DNA of 64,000 bases from Vitellaria paradoxa (GCA_019916065.1 CM034242.1:15190823-15254822), one strand, 5' to 3'; counted from the first letter of the stretch, positions 11,186-24,555 are shown. A program made the numbers and translations. Notes: a model not told the origin generated them from the sequence alone.

Positions 11186-12654
11186 CTAATTATTTTTCCT
11201 TCCCAAATACAAAAAATTAGTTTTTTAGTAATTAACTAGTAATCGGTTAAAAAAAAAGTTGATTTTTTTCTTCCCAAACTCAATCTTAATATTGATTTTG
11301 CTTCCATTAAAATTTAACAAAAAATGTTAAACTAACCAAAATTTTATGTGCTTTTCTTATAGTATCCCTTCTTATCTTACATATTCATTAAGTTGTTTTT
11401 TTTTTTTAATTACAAAAGTCATCAAATTTTATTTGCTTAATTTTTGAAATTTTTATTAAAAAATAACAAAAATGCGAAAAAGAGAGTGATAAAATAGAAA
11501 AACACATAAAATTTAAGTTACTTTAAATTTTTCTTTAGTTTTAATTGTTGATTTAACAAAAACATTAATGTTAATAATATTTTAAAATAAAATAGATAAA
11601 TATGATTTTTGAATATTGATAGTTGTAAGTGTAATTGTCTAATATTAATGAAACGTTGGAATAAATTTATCCTATTATTTATTATAATTTATTAAAAATG
11701 TTATTTAACTAAAAATATTTATCAAAAAATAGAATCAAAATAATATGGTAAAGAAATTTATCTCAACTTTTTATTATTTATTATCATAAAAATTTTATTT
11801 AACTAAAAATATTTATAAAAAATAAAATCAAAATAATATGATAAAAAATTTATATATATTTTTTATTATTTATTATCATAAAAAAGTTATTTAACTAAAC
11901 ATATTTATCAAAAAATAGAATTAATATTGGACAATTACACTTACATTTATCAATATTCAAAAATTATGTTTACCTCTTTTTATATTAAAATATTATTAAC
12001 ATTAACTCTTTCCATTAAATCAATAGTTAAAACTTAAAAAAAATATATTTTTTTAAAGCACAACCCACAACTCAAAACTTAAAAAAAAAAAATTAAAGTA
12101 ACCAAAATTTTGTGTTTTTCTATTTCTATGCTTTCCTTTTCACATTTTCGTCAGCTTTTTGTAATAAAATCTAAAAAATTAACTAAACGAAATGTGATGA
12201 CTTTTGTAAAAAAAAAAAATTAATGAATATGTAAGATAATAAGGGGTAGAATAAGAAAATTAGGAGAATTTAGTATATAAATGTAGTATATAAATTAGGA
12301 GAATTTATTAAAAAGAAAATTTAAAAAAATTTGATGTGAAATGAGACACGAAAAATAAAGGATGTTGATGATAGAATGAAATACCTCTCTCCCCCCATCT
12401 CTATTTACAATTGTGTTAATTAAGTTATGATTCAAGTGCAACTAATTTTATATCAGGCGCAATTTTATTTTACACAAAATGTTAATAAAATGAAAGAACT
12501 CTCTATGTAACTATAATATCTTATTATGACCCAAAACTGATCATGTAGGACTTAACAAATTCATATATGAACATGCACCTATTAAGGAGCCAGTATGTTA
12601 AACACTACACTACAAATAATTCATATCATACCAAACAAGTCGTCTTTCCTTTAG
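11186..12654. other. AT-rich intergenic repeats
   Basis: Very AT-rich DNA with no gene. A motif block (TTTATTATTTATTATCATAAAAA ... ATTTAACTAAA, in imperfect copies around 11670-11920) recurs about every 110 bp, forming an imperfect tandem array of at least three units. Short inverted similarities (for example 11305-11420 versus 12090-12240) suggest an old inverted-repeat element. Confidence 0.5.
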
Positions 12655-13002
12655 GGGTCATTTGGTTTTTTTTTTAATTTTTTGTTTTTATTTTTTATTT
12701 TGATCTCATTTTTCATTTTGTACTTTTAAAATAAAGAAAACAACCCAAAATTCATTTGATTACCTGTGTTTTCAATTTTTTTTTTATCGAAAACTGAAAA
12801 TGAGTTTATACATGAAATAAAAAATAATAAAAAGTAGTTTTGAGAGTTTTTAACAAAAAATAAGAAAAATATCAAAATAAGGAAAATAAAGAAAAATATC
12901 AAAATAAGGAAAATAAAGTATTTTCTGTTTCTTTATTTTGAGATTTTTAACACATAAAATAAAAAAAAAAAAAAGAGAATACAAAAGTAAACCAAATGCC
13001 AC
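12655..13002. mobile_element. MITE family A, copy 2
   Basis: About 348 bp. Left end GGTCATTTGGTTTTTT, right end aaaccaaatgccac, which pair as terminal inverted repeats. The interior is collinear with copy 1; the phrase AAAATATCAAAATAAGGAAAATAAAG occurs twice in tandem near 12866-12915 (quoted in part: atcaaaataaggaaaataaa). Confidence 0.8.
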
Positions 13003-14639
13003 TTTAATTTTTTGTTTTTTGGAACTAACCCAACCAGACAAACCAAGTCAAAACTTGGTTTGTAGGTGGGATTTATACACCGCACACACACCCTAACCAA
13101 GAATGGAAGTACATTTGGCTTGTTTCTGAGTACAATTAAATTTGGACAAGGACAGAGAACGAAAATTCTCACCAATGTAGCACTTTCTGACAAGCAAGAG
13201 ATGACAAGGCCGTATGGTGTAAAAGCAGAGAAATGGCACAACATTTATTTGTCAGATAATCCAAATGTGAGCATTGTATTGAATGTACAATTTCAGCATA
13301 TAAGTTTCAGCCCAGCAAGTCACTAAATAAGTTGAGATTCGGATTTGCCAAGTTCACTCCCATTTGCCTCACCAGAGCATCCTTCTCCAGGGGTTCTGCA
13401 TTACTCGAAAGTGGATTTTCAGCAGTAACACAATGACCCCTTGCAGGGATATCTGCATACAAAGACAGAATATCAGGAACCGCACCATGATTTAGAGACG
13501 AGGCATCTTGAGTCGGCATAAAGAGCCCTTCCAATCGCTTAAATGGATCGACGGATGGAACAGTAGTGCTTGCGCCTGCTGACAGTTCACCTATGTCAAG
13601 CAAGTCCGGAGGAGGTGGCTGAAGTGTTGCCTTCTCACGAGTTGGCTCAGAAGGCACCGCCTTTCCCATGCGGCACTTGTCCCCTGTTTTGCTATTTGTC
13701 TTTGAAACGTTATGGAATGTGAAGGACAGTCTCTTCTCAGGTTTTGATGGAGCCCCAAACAATGAAGCAGCGAGCTTCTGCTGTTCTGGAGAAATCTGAA
13801 CTTGGGACTGTCTCGAATCATAAGATGTATCACCGGCTTTAGAGGAACTGGAGCTCGAGGTAGACGGTTCAGTAGAGGAGTAAGTTGGACTACCCTACTT
13901 CCTTTGAACCCCATCGAGTCTTAGCTTGAGTTCTGATGGACTTATATCAGATACAGATGGCTCGAATACTGGAACTACTTTAGTTGAGGATGACAGTGAA
14001 ATTGGAATTGATGGTCCCACTGGTTTTGGAAGCTCATATGCCTCAAACCTAAGATGATTTGTTGAAGCTTCACGATGGCCTTGGTCTCCAAGGCTTCTGG
14101 TATTTAAAATTCTAGAACGTTCATTCTCGGGAATATAGGGCTGAGCCCCATTTTCCAGCGACTGTTGGACATGTCCATGGAGAAACGAAAGGCTTTTATC
14201 AATCTGCAAGGAGGAATCACACTTGTTAGCGTTAATCACTCGGAAAAATAATGCTAACACAGTGAAAGAAATGCCACAACCAAGGGGCCACAAGAAATAG
14301 AGGTCAGCCAAAACCAGAAAGCAGACTATTAGCACAAATATTTATAACCATGACAACTAAAAATCTTCGGACAATCATGCTTCCACATTGTCCTCATATA
14401 ATATATGTGTGGCCAAAAAATATCTTACCCGACTACAATAGTTTATCTCTGACCACAATATTGCACCCTTAATCAAAGAGGATATATTATGGTTCGATAT
14501 GGACTAGTTAGTTTAATAGTTATATCACATAATTATTTCACTCACTACACTCAAGTGCATCAAAAGACAGGATTTGCAAAATATATACAACAAAGTCGCT
14601 TTTGCACAGGTTCCCAGGATTATATTATCAAGCATTCAA

Positions 14640-14958
14640 TACTGTAACGGTATAGTCAAATCAACATAAAGCATGCCAGATTCTCGCTCTATAAATGGGA
14701 GAAACGTAGTTCAAGTAAGGGTCTTTCTTCTCTCCCTCTTCTCTCTCTATGTCACTCTCTCTTTCTTTTTCTTTATTTATATGAGATTATTATCTATATT
14801 GGCAACTGATTTAAGTATCAAAGAGTCCTTAGTCGAGGACCAACTCTGACTGCTTTATTTTCACCATTTTCTTACATGCAGGTTTGTACCGGAAGGGAGT
14901 CTATAGGAACAAGAAAGAAAGGGGTCTGCGGAGAAAATGGGTCAAAAATTTTTCAGCA
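14640..14958 (+). repeat. LTR-like dispersed repeat, copy 1 (in AP4E intron 8)
   Basis: About 320 bp, clearly similar to 21241-21562. Shared landmarks in order: TCAACATAAA, a TATA-like TATAAATGGGAGAAA, a CT-rich tract, ATATGAGATTATT, AGTCGAGGACCAACT, and TTTTCTTACATGCA. TATA box followed by a leader and a CA end is LTR-like, but no internal domain or target duplication was found. Confidence 0.65.
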
Positions 14959-16280
14959 CAATATATATATAACCACTAACAAATGCAAAAATAAGTGCAT
15001 AACAATGTTCCTGCGTAACTACAGACATGTGAAGGTGTGCATCAATGTAAAAGACAGCATGCACTATTCACTGTCTCCTTATTTACCCATAATTACATCC
15101 CAAGTCATCCATGTCCTCTCAAGTTTATTGAACCGCACCCTCCCACACCCCCAGAATTGTTTATCAAACCCCATCCTAGCAAGTAATTCGAGCATCAAAA
15201 CGAAGAGCAAAAAATTGTACGCCCCAAAAAAAAAATTTAGTGCATCTGAGAGAGAAAAGTAGTAATAGAAACAGCTTGTAACCATTTTGCAAATGGTACA
15301 TAGAAATACATAATTATTTATTCATTTCAGTTTTTGCATGCTAAAAGAATTGTTTTAGATAAGGTATTACAGGACACCTCAATGTCTTCACAATTTTGCA
15401 TCCAGTGGCATTATACTTCCAACAGCATGATGATCTAGTCCGATGACTGCTTGAAGTTCGAATGCTCGTTGCTGTAAATCTGTTGAGTAAGATGCTGATA
15501 ATTCTTCAATCAAGGATTGACACTGAAACAAGGAAGAAAGAAACCAATCCACAGATATATATTTGGGGGTCAAAATGTAGAACAAAATGCAATTTTTGAC
15601 AATGTTGAACGCAATATACCAAAAAGTAACTTGTTTATTATAGTCAGGCGTATATGTTGATATTATGCATTCATACCATAGAATTCTGCTGTAACTACTA
15701 ACAGTACATAGAGAAAAGGAAAGAGCCATTAAATCACAAGCATCATTGATGGTTGCTTTTCAGTGTTTTCTTCATCCAGTCAACACCTCCCAATTTAAAA
15801 GGAAACCCAATGAAAAGCAACCATCAGACTAACCACGTATTATGTGACAGAATATTGAGTAGCTAAAGAAAGAGAGCTTGTGTAATGAGTGATGGCAGCA
15901 TGAGAATGTAGAAGATTTGGAGAGATAGCGAGCCAAAAAGGATAATATAAGTATATTCATGTGAACTCATATGTAACACTAATTGTAAAGGAAAAATCCA
16001 TGCCTTTGAGTGACATAATTTAGGTTCAATGTTCTACAATGATATGAGATAGACCAAGAATGATGGATATAAGATAGACTCTTGTGATCCATATCGAAAT
16101 AGCAAGTGCCACTACAGTACACAGCCACATAAGCACCAAGTCCAGAAATTGATTTAGATGGCCCAGGTAAGAGAAACGTGGACAAGTGCTAGAAAGGCCT
16201 ACCTCGGGCAGGACATCAACTTTTCTCCCAGCTGCTATCTCAAAAGCATATATTTTCATTATTGTAGTAACTGCATAAGC

Positions 16281-17598
16281 CTTTAAGAGAACAAATAATC
16301 AGCACAAGTTAAAAACAAATGACAAGAAGGCAATAAGAACATCCACCATATCAAAATCTCGAAGAAACACCCTGTGCAACAAACTATCACCAAACACATG
16401 CATGCACATATAAGGAGATCAAATTGGGTAGATTTCTCAAGCACTATTGACCCATTATATGATAAATCAACAACAATAAGTATCAAATAATCTATATGTC
16501 TCACTAATTGTAGCCACCTTTGAACAAGTCTGCAAGGCTAGCTTCAGTACAGACTCCACATATCAAATATCACAGTAAAATCTGAAATCACTAGTTCAAA
16601 TTATTTCAAATCTTAGTGGGGAGCAATCCTTCACCTTACAATTTGGGTTGAGCATTTCTTGGTTTGACAGGCTTCTAACAGTTGACTATTCACTATTTTT
16701 GCTTTCTATTGGAGTTTGGGAATGGAAATCATTTTTCCCATGGCAAGGCTGCATAAAATAGCTCATCCTACTGCCCACCAGGTTGGGGGGGCTTTTATTG
16801 TCTATTCAACAACTCAAAATGTTATTTTGACAAATGATAATTTGAGAAGAAAGAGTTACATGCTACAATGGTGTTAAATGTGTAAATAATCAGAGAAATG
16901 TGAATCATCTTCTTCTGTGCTCTCTAGTGGCTAGGGAGATTTAGGCTGTGGTATGGTGTCAAGGGTGGAATGACAATGTCTCATCCAGTGTGCTTTTTGT
17001 TCCTCGGAGTAGGGATTGCCCTAGGAAAAATGGGTAAGGTTTGAGAGTCCGCTTTTATGTTTGATGCATGCTTATGGAGAAAGAAGAATGGAAGAGTGGA
17101 ATGCATAGTATATAATTAGAATGAAATGATGCGTGTTTCCTTGAGTTTAGGTTTGGGAGACTTATCCCCCGCTTGTTCTTTTTCCTTTAATCCTTTGTGA
17201 TGCTTTTGGGGGGATTTGCATTTACATGTGGAGATACTTTTGTTCTTTGAAGTCATTTATATATTTTCACTTGTACAAGGTTGAGCCCCTTTTTTGTCTC
17301 TCTTTAATAATCTCTGCCTACCCAAACATAGAAAAAATAAAAGATTGGAGCTTAGTAGATATTGTGGTTTTTATTGATGATTAAACAGTCATCACACAAA
17401 CAATTAAAATGAAAGAGAAAACAGCATTTCAATGACAAAGAGTGGTTGGACTAGCATTAAAATGACTTATCCAATTTACAGCAACACCATATCAATCTAA
17501 ATGAAATGCACGAGCATCTTTTGATAAAAATATTTAACTGAGTAAGCAAATAAAATTTTGATTCCCCATAAGGTAGGAAGAAAATATATTACATGTAC
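16281..17598. other. AP4E intron 6 with possible LINE 3' fragment
   Basis: The 1.3-kb intron holds T/G-rich sequence unlike its neighbours (16640-17340). The stretch 17255-17335 (TTGTACAAGGTTGAGCCCC then CTCTTTAATAATCTCTGCC) resembles the 3' ends of plant L1-type LINEs. No reverse transcriptase frame remains, so the call is weak. Confidence 0.3.
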
Positions 17599-20500
17599 CT
17601 TGACAAAGTCATCACTTGAATGGGCTTCGGCCACATCACATAACTTCCCAGTGATATAAGAAGCTGAATACTGCCCATCTGCAGTTCCGTATTCCCCCAA
17701 GACCCAACAAATTACCTATCACTCAAAACTAAAATTTTGAGATGACAAGCTCCAGAAGTGTATCAATGCCAACATGCAAAGACAGAAAAACTGAATGGTA
17801 AAGGATATACTTGTAGAAATGCAGATGGAAGTTTTGGCTCTCCAATTATGCGCAAATATGACTCCACCTGCAGCCAAGAAAATGTCAACATAAAACATAT
17901 ATATTCCTACTTCAAGAGAGGTAAATAGCCAAAAATTGTTTGCAAAATAAAGGCAGAAGCTATCAATGTATCCATCCTATGGACTAATCTCATTGATAGA
18001 CAGAGAAATAATCAAGGCTGATTCCAGCATTTTTTAATGTTCTCTCATCAGCTTTTTGGGGAATGTAAATTAGGAATTTTTTTCATTTTTGTTTGGGTCA
18101 GGGCGGGCAGACTGGGTGGAGAAAAAGAGAAGGGAAAATAGAGAGATTTTATCAAAACCTAATACATTGCAATCAATCCAAGTTTTGGGAAACATTTTAA
18201 TATCACGTTAATGTCAAGGACAAATGGTGTAACCTAAAGCTATCCTTGTGAGTAATGAGTAAATAGTTAAAGGGGATGAAAGGCCTTTATGCGTTGTTAC
18301 TCTTTCAATTTAACCATGACAACACGGCGGCAAAAGCTATTGAAGATTCAAAAGTATGTTTATTTTTCTAATTGATTAAAACATTAAATTTGTTGAAAAT
18401 TTCACATACCAATCCTAACAGCACAACGACGAAAAAGCACTAGCAGAGAGATGTTAAAAAGAAATACAGTAAAAAAGCTGGCACAAAACATGTGAATTGA
18501 GAAAATAGAAATTAATTACGGATACATACAGCAGATGATCTGAGTTGCCTATCTGCAATATCCACATCCTTACCAAATCCCTCAGCAATCAACTTCATCA
18601 AGTTATGTGCAACTTTAATATTTACTAGATCCCCTGCATGCTCAAAGACTTTGTTCATGGTCTGTGGTAAAACAAATCAAGTCAACAGTAGAAAATCCAA
18701 AACACATAGAAGTCCAATGTCAATGTTTTCAAAACACATAGAAGATACAATGTTTTCTCCAACAATGCAACGGTGGAAAAGCCAACATAAATATAACCTG
18801 GATGAACCAATGGTTGCTTGGTGCAAATTGGTCCGCAAGCTCGACACATCTGGATGCTATTTCGGTTTTGTAATGATTATCATTAATGTTTATCATGTAA
18901 TCAATCATATGGTCAACACTAACTTCTACATTGGAGGATTTCGTCATCTTATAAAGCAGTTCAAAAGTTTTTCGCTTTAGAGGATCATCCGGATCCTGCG
19001 TCACATAAGACATCAAACTTTGACGAAATACAGATATAAAGCAACATCAATGCAAATGAGGAGAGGCATACTAAATTAAGCTTGTGTCGTAAAGGTATAC
19101 CATACTCAGAGCTATATTCATGAGCTCACTAATCATATTTCTCTTTCTTTTTTACAAATTGACTTGTTTTAGAAAGTATTATAGCTCCCATGGTAGTTGA
19201 CTGACTTAACAAATTATAAATTATCCAATCTAAAATACATCTCCCATGAAAAAAGGAATTTTTTTTTAAAGCCTATATTGGACTACATAATAAAGTCAAT
19301 GTTTCACTTAACGAGGATGCTCAAAACAAATGCTGTTTTAAATGGAAACTAAGAACTACAAATTTCAGTCAAATATTCATTAAAGCATATCAAAAAATTT
19401 CCACTAAAATGGAAGTTTATAAATCTTGGAATCTGCAAGCTAGACCTAGAACCTAAAAAGCATAGGACACACTGGAAGTGCTACTTTTTATTTTTCATGT
19501 GAAACACAAAAAACACAGCTCCCAAGTCCATTCCATAATGATGGCGTGTTCTACAATCTAGCTATAAGGAAAGCCCAGAATTTTTAAAGCAGCACCAATG
19601 CTAGCTATGTTTTATGCTACAAAATATTGGACAATACTTGTGCTTGCACTGAAGTAGACAAAGCAAAGAGCCAAATTTACACAAAACAGCTAGCTCAACT
19701 TTACTTCCTCAATCTTTTAGAAGTGAGAGAAATAGTTTTTGGAATTATTCACAATTTGATTTAAGTGGCAGATGTCCTTCCAATGACAACTTCTATATCT
19801 GTTGAAATGATTCTCAAATTATGCAAAATTGCATATATGAAAGTTGTGTAAATATACACACTCCATATACTTCATCCACAAGCATAAGACAGATTACACA
19901 AGATTCAGGCATAGGAATAATAAATATCAACAGGACGAAACAATATTGATCACAAATCCATGAGTACAGGTATGACAGATGAACTCGTCAGCAAAACTAA
20001 CAAAAAAAAAGTAAACCATAAATTTGATAAATTAAACAAATGAAACTACAGCGAAGAGGCATAAGTCACAAAGTAAAGTCATCTTAGTCACTTGTGTCAA
20101 CAGAAGAGGGAAAAACAAAGAAAATGACGAGTCTGCCAGTCAAATGGCTCTGTCAATTCAAAAAAGAATTAATGCAAGTGCATTTGACAAAATAGTGTTT
20201 CTTACCTCCAAGCAATCAATCACAGCCAGTTGATGCTGTTCAGCAATTTCTGGACTTATCTTTATCAACCTACCAAGGGCATCAATGCCCACATACTTCA
20301 GATTATGTCTATCACTCTTCCCAACAGATATGAATGTGTGAACATGAGTTAATAACAAATGAAAACCAAGCAAGTACAAGCTCTAAAAATTATACCTTCA
20401 AAAATTTAGAAATTGCATTAGCAGCAGCCTCTAATAACTTAGGACTTGGATGCATGGAGGAAACACAGCAAATGCACTCATAAAGAACAGCATTTCCTCT

Positions 20501-21240
20501 GTTACTAGTTGAATTACACTTTTTCATTACGTCAGAGACAACAGTGTACATGTGTTCACTGGCCTGCTTGTCACCGCTACCCAGTAATGCTAGGATTTTC
20601 AACAACTTGATCTGAAGAAAAAGAGTTTAAGTGTACATAAAACAAATCTCCATTTCAAAACACTACTAATAATTAAAAAAAAAATCAAGTTGGGAATAAT
20701 GCCAATTTCCTTGCTGGAAAAGAGAAGTTTTCAAGATTTGCGCACACAATCAACCCTGCAACTTAAAAACAGGCTGGTTCTGTCTCCTTCGATGCATATG
20801 TTCAAATGAGATTGCAAAAATTCAAAACTTACTCCACAGTCACACTTCAAGAGAATAAAAGTTTTTCAAGTGTTTGGATTTGATTATTATATGGATTACA
20901 AATTAACAGCTCTGATGATTCTTTTTGAATTTTAACTATGATTTAAATCACCAAGTACATTTTATCAATCACTCTGGTGTTGGCTAAGATTTTGCAAAAT
21001 GAATTCCACTTGGGTTGGGTCCCCTTAGCACTTTTTTGGTGAATTACCAAAATAAAAATTTTGCACCAAGATGGAGACCCTCACCTTGACATAACATTTT
21101 TAAATTTATTCACTCAAGAAGAGAGGCGGTGCCACAGCCATGATGGTTAAAAATAGAATTATATTATTAATTTAATAATATTATTTTAATTATATTATTA
21201 ATTTAATCATATTATTTTTGAAAAATAATTCTATATTTAA

Positions 21241-21562
21241 TACTACTACTGTGCAATCAATTCAACATAAAATATGTCCAATTCTCACTTTATAAATAGT
21301 AGAAATGTAGTTAAGATAAGGGATTTTTCTTCTCTTTCCCTTCTCTCTCTGTATCTCTCTCTCATTCTCTCTTTCTATATATATATATATATATGAGATT
21401 ATTGTCAATGACTGCAACTGACCTAAGTATCGAAGAGTCATTGATCAAGAACCAACTTCGACCGCTTTATTTCACTGTTTTCTTACATGCAAGTTTGCAC
21501 AAGAAGTAAGTTTATAGAAATATGAGAGAAAGGAGGGTAACAGAGAAAGAGGGTTAAAATTT
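21241..21562 (+). repeat. LTR-like dispersed repeat, copy 2 (upstream of truncated AP4E)
   Basis: Same orientation and same ordered landmarks as 14640-14958 (TCAACATAAAATATG, TATAAATAGTAGAAA, CT-rich tract, (TA)n, TCAAGAACCAACTTCGACC, TTTTCTTACATGCA). It lies about 0.6 kb upstream of the first remaining AP4E exon, near where the 5' part of the gene is missing. Confidence 0.65.
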
Positions 21563-21721
21563 TCATGTGCACGCTCTGAATTTTGAAATTAAACTTTTCT
21601 TACTTATTCCATCACCTCAAATCTGTAGTTAATAAATGATTAGCGCAGTCCAAATAAAATCCTATCTTCTTCTTTCTCTCTTTTCTCTCTACCCCTTTTG
21701 TTCTCCGCTTGGTGGACTAAA

Positions 21722-21725
<4 letters not shown>

Positions 21726-21766
<41 letters not shown>
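21726..21766 (+). repeat. Homopolymer A(41)
   Basis: An uninterrupted run of 41 A residues followed by gaaaaag. It follows a CT-rich stretch; it could be a retroposon tail or slippage product. No 5' partner or target duplication was identified. Confidence 0.9.
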
Positions 21767-21768
<2 letters not shown>

Positions 21769-24555
21769 AAAAGTAGGGGCCATGTGCCCTCTTGCCCAAT
21801 CACACACTATTTTAAGTCAAATTCGATTCTAGAAAATAAATATATAACTATATCAAAGTCTAGAACTATAACTCAAGTTCCAGTGCACAAATCCTCAAAA
21901 ATTTTAATAATTGATCAAATATAGCAAAATTAAATATTGAATGTTCCAAGCATATATATATATTTTGAAAAGATGAAATAATTTCTTGAATAGTTTATGT
22001 TTTTAGGAGTGATAGACATACATATATGTTATATCTTTTTTTTTTTTTGAAAGGTGCATATATGTTATATCATTTGAGTCTTGTGAAAGTTTCTTACAAG
22101 CATATAACACCACACTAGCTCTTAAAATCTTGGAATAACTTGGTATTAATATTTTTAAGGAAAAAAAGGAACACTTAAAGGTGGTATTTAGATGATAAAA
22201 AAAATAATATAAAAGTAATACGCAATAAAATTTAATTGAAAGAAAATAAAAATAAATTAATAATAATTAAAATTTCTTAATATTGTTTTGATAAAATCAA
22301 ATAGTACCTAAATTGCGCTATCAAATTCCATCTATAATGAAGCTAACGAGGGTGGCACGATGGTAGTACCTTCTACATCCCTAGATCATACACAAGGTCG
22401 AGCATCGGCCACTTTCGAGTTTTACGAGACTGCACTGTAGGGGTCAAAATGCAAAAATGAAGTCTTGATTTTATTATAATGATCTAATTAATAATCCTAA
22501 TTAATTTATTTAAAATTGATTTTAAAATAAAAATAAAAATTAAAAGAAATTTAATTAAAATACAATCAATATAATATTTGAAAAGTCATATTTTATTAAA
22601 ATATAATTAAATTAAGACCGTTTATCGCACACTTAAATCCTTATAATAGATTATAATTTTTTCACTGCAGCTCTTTGAACCCGCCACTTCCCCAAGCATC
22701 ATAATTGTAGAGGCTGTTTCTTTGCGCGAAAAATAAATAAAAATAAAGAAATAAATAAAAATAAAAAATAAAAAATAAAGAAAAGAAGAAGGGGAATAAG
22801 CTCCAACTCTAATGGCTTTAATGAGAAATTAATTAATCAACATCGTCCTGTCACATAATTAATAATTTGTCTGGGAGTAAATGCTGGAACTATTAATTAG
22901 GATCCATTTGATATTTTTTTTTCATAATTTCTCGAAAAGATGGCCTAGGATATTTTCTTTTTTTTTTTTTTTACCAAATGTAATTATTGAACCAAAATAT
23001 TTTAGAAAGAGGTTAAAAAAAAAGATGTGATACAACAGCAATTAAAAGAATAATTTATTAGATTTTGTTCTGCCTTGCTATTCATTTTTTCTTAGTATAA
23101 TATTAATGTTTTAATATATTATATTTTGCACCTCTACATTGTAAATTGAATTGCACTTTGACTTTTATATTTTTTATTATTATAACAGCAAACCGTCTAT
23201 ATTTACGATTAAATTTTAATTTAATTCTTCTATTAAAATAAAAAAAAATATGGCTAAAACGTCGCATATTCACCCTACGTAGTTAATGCTTGCTATTTTT
23301 TAATTTTCTTCTAATCACAAGAGTAAGTTCTGATTAATTACCAAAAAAAAAAAAAAAGAGTAAGTTCTGATTGCTTCTATTCTTAAAAAAAGGTTAGCAC
23401 AATACTATTTTTTTTTTCAAAATAACAATAATTGTATCGAAGCCTTTATTTTTATTAAAATTAAATTTTAACTAATTTTTAAAAACATTTGTATTTCATT
23501 CAAATTCATAGAAGCAAACATTAGTTAACATTAGTCTTTCTCAAAACTGTTTGGAATTTCGGAAAATATTAAAAATTTTAAAATTTTGTATAATTCCTTA
23601 CAATTTTCTATAAAACTGTTTATACTCTGAACTACGTAAATCTCTGTAAATTTATAAATCTCTATAAATTGTAACAAATTCGTACAAATTATAATAAAAT
23701 TTCTATAAATTTGAATAACATTTTTATAAATTTTAAAATGTTCTTATAGAAAAGTCAAAAAGTATTTGTTTAATTCCGTTCGAATGGAATTATTTATCTT
23801 TATTTTTTGCGATTTGTGATTTATACTCTAAATATCAAAAAATAATTCAAATTACCTTTTATTTTAATTTTTGTAACTCTAAATTAACCTTAATTGTTAC
23901 GGTGCTTTCACTTCAAAAATTTGCAGATTCTATTTGACTTTTAATTGCTCCTGAAGGCCAAATATCTTGATCCCTTCTGCGTGGCTTGTCATGTGAATAT
24001 TAGGGTTCGTCTGATGTAATATAAAATATTAAAAAGTTTTTATAAATTTTTGAAAAATTAAATTTTATTTCATTACACGAATTATAAATTTATAATTATT
24101 TTAAATTATCTCACTTTTAAATGCAAAATGCACTTTATATATATTATTTATATTTATAGATAGGATTTGCTCTCGGGACAGAGGACAATTGCGTCTTGTG
24201 TTGATGCAAATGCATCCGCGAAGACCGACCCGACAAAGCTCATGCATGCATGGTTGGTTGGGCGTCGGCAGTTGGTTTCTATTAAAATCTCCAATCAGAT
24301 AATAATGATTGAATCAAATTCCATTTTTTCGTACTTACACTTTAAATATGATTTCATATCTTAAGTTATATTTAAAATTACCTATATTGCTTAAATTATT
24401 TGTTAAAAAAGATACATGACTTTAAATGAGGTGTAAATCAAAAAAAAAAAAAAAAAATACTCACTTTTGACCTTAAAATTCACATGTAGCTCAATCCAAA
24501 GAGGGACAAAATTTCATCAGCAAAAAACAGAGGCAACTTGACAAACGGAGTCGTA
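21767..24555. other. AT-rich spacer; one possible tRNA-derived SINE
   Basis: No gene recognised and no AP-4 epsilon N-terminal exon found. Around 22353-22363 TGGCACGATGG resembles a Pol III A box and 22396-22406 GGTCGAGCATC a B box, spaced as in tRNA-derived SINEs; the call is weak. The rest is simple AT-rich sequence with several A/T homopolymers. The short frame 24167-24364 has no domain. Confidence 0.35.

Larger units (their letters stand above)
13307..20611 (-). pseudogene. AP4E: AP-4 complex subunit epsilon, 5'-truncated and disrupted
   Basis: Nine exons in transcript order: 20611-20396, 20316-20206, 18995-18798, 18661-18530, 17867-17811, 17715-17599, 16280-16203, 15522-15378, 14203-13307; all introns are GT-AG and phase 0. 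The product matches plant AP-4 epsilon (trans-Golgi cargo sorting adaptor; vacuolar protein sorting in Arabidopsis): adaptin HEAT region (LLKILALLGSGDKQASEHM, TFELLYKMTKSSNVEV), hinge, and the conserved end EKDALVRQMGV...DLLG. Three faults: no exon for roughly the first 290-300 residues is visible up to the next gene; exon 15522-15378 is 145 bp, one base too long, with an A-run (T-run on +, 15394-15397) where the frame breaks; and a TAG (13895-13897) replaces a tryptophan codon in the hinge. All other exons keep conserved sequence. Probably a partial duplicate or a recently dead gene; assembly error could explain the indel but hardly the missing third. Confidence 0.88.

Noticed and set aside
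13307..20611. Calling this an intact AP4E gene with extra introns around the lesions
   Set aside because: The TAG lies within a continuous conserved exon and the 145-bp exon has good splice sites on both sides, so no simple alternative splicing avoids both faults.
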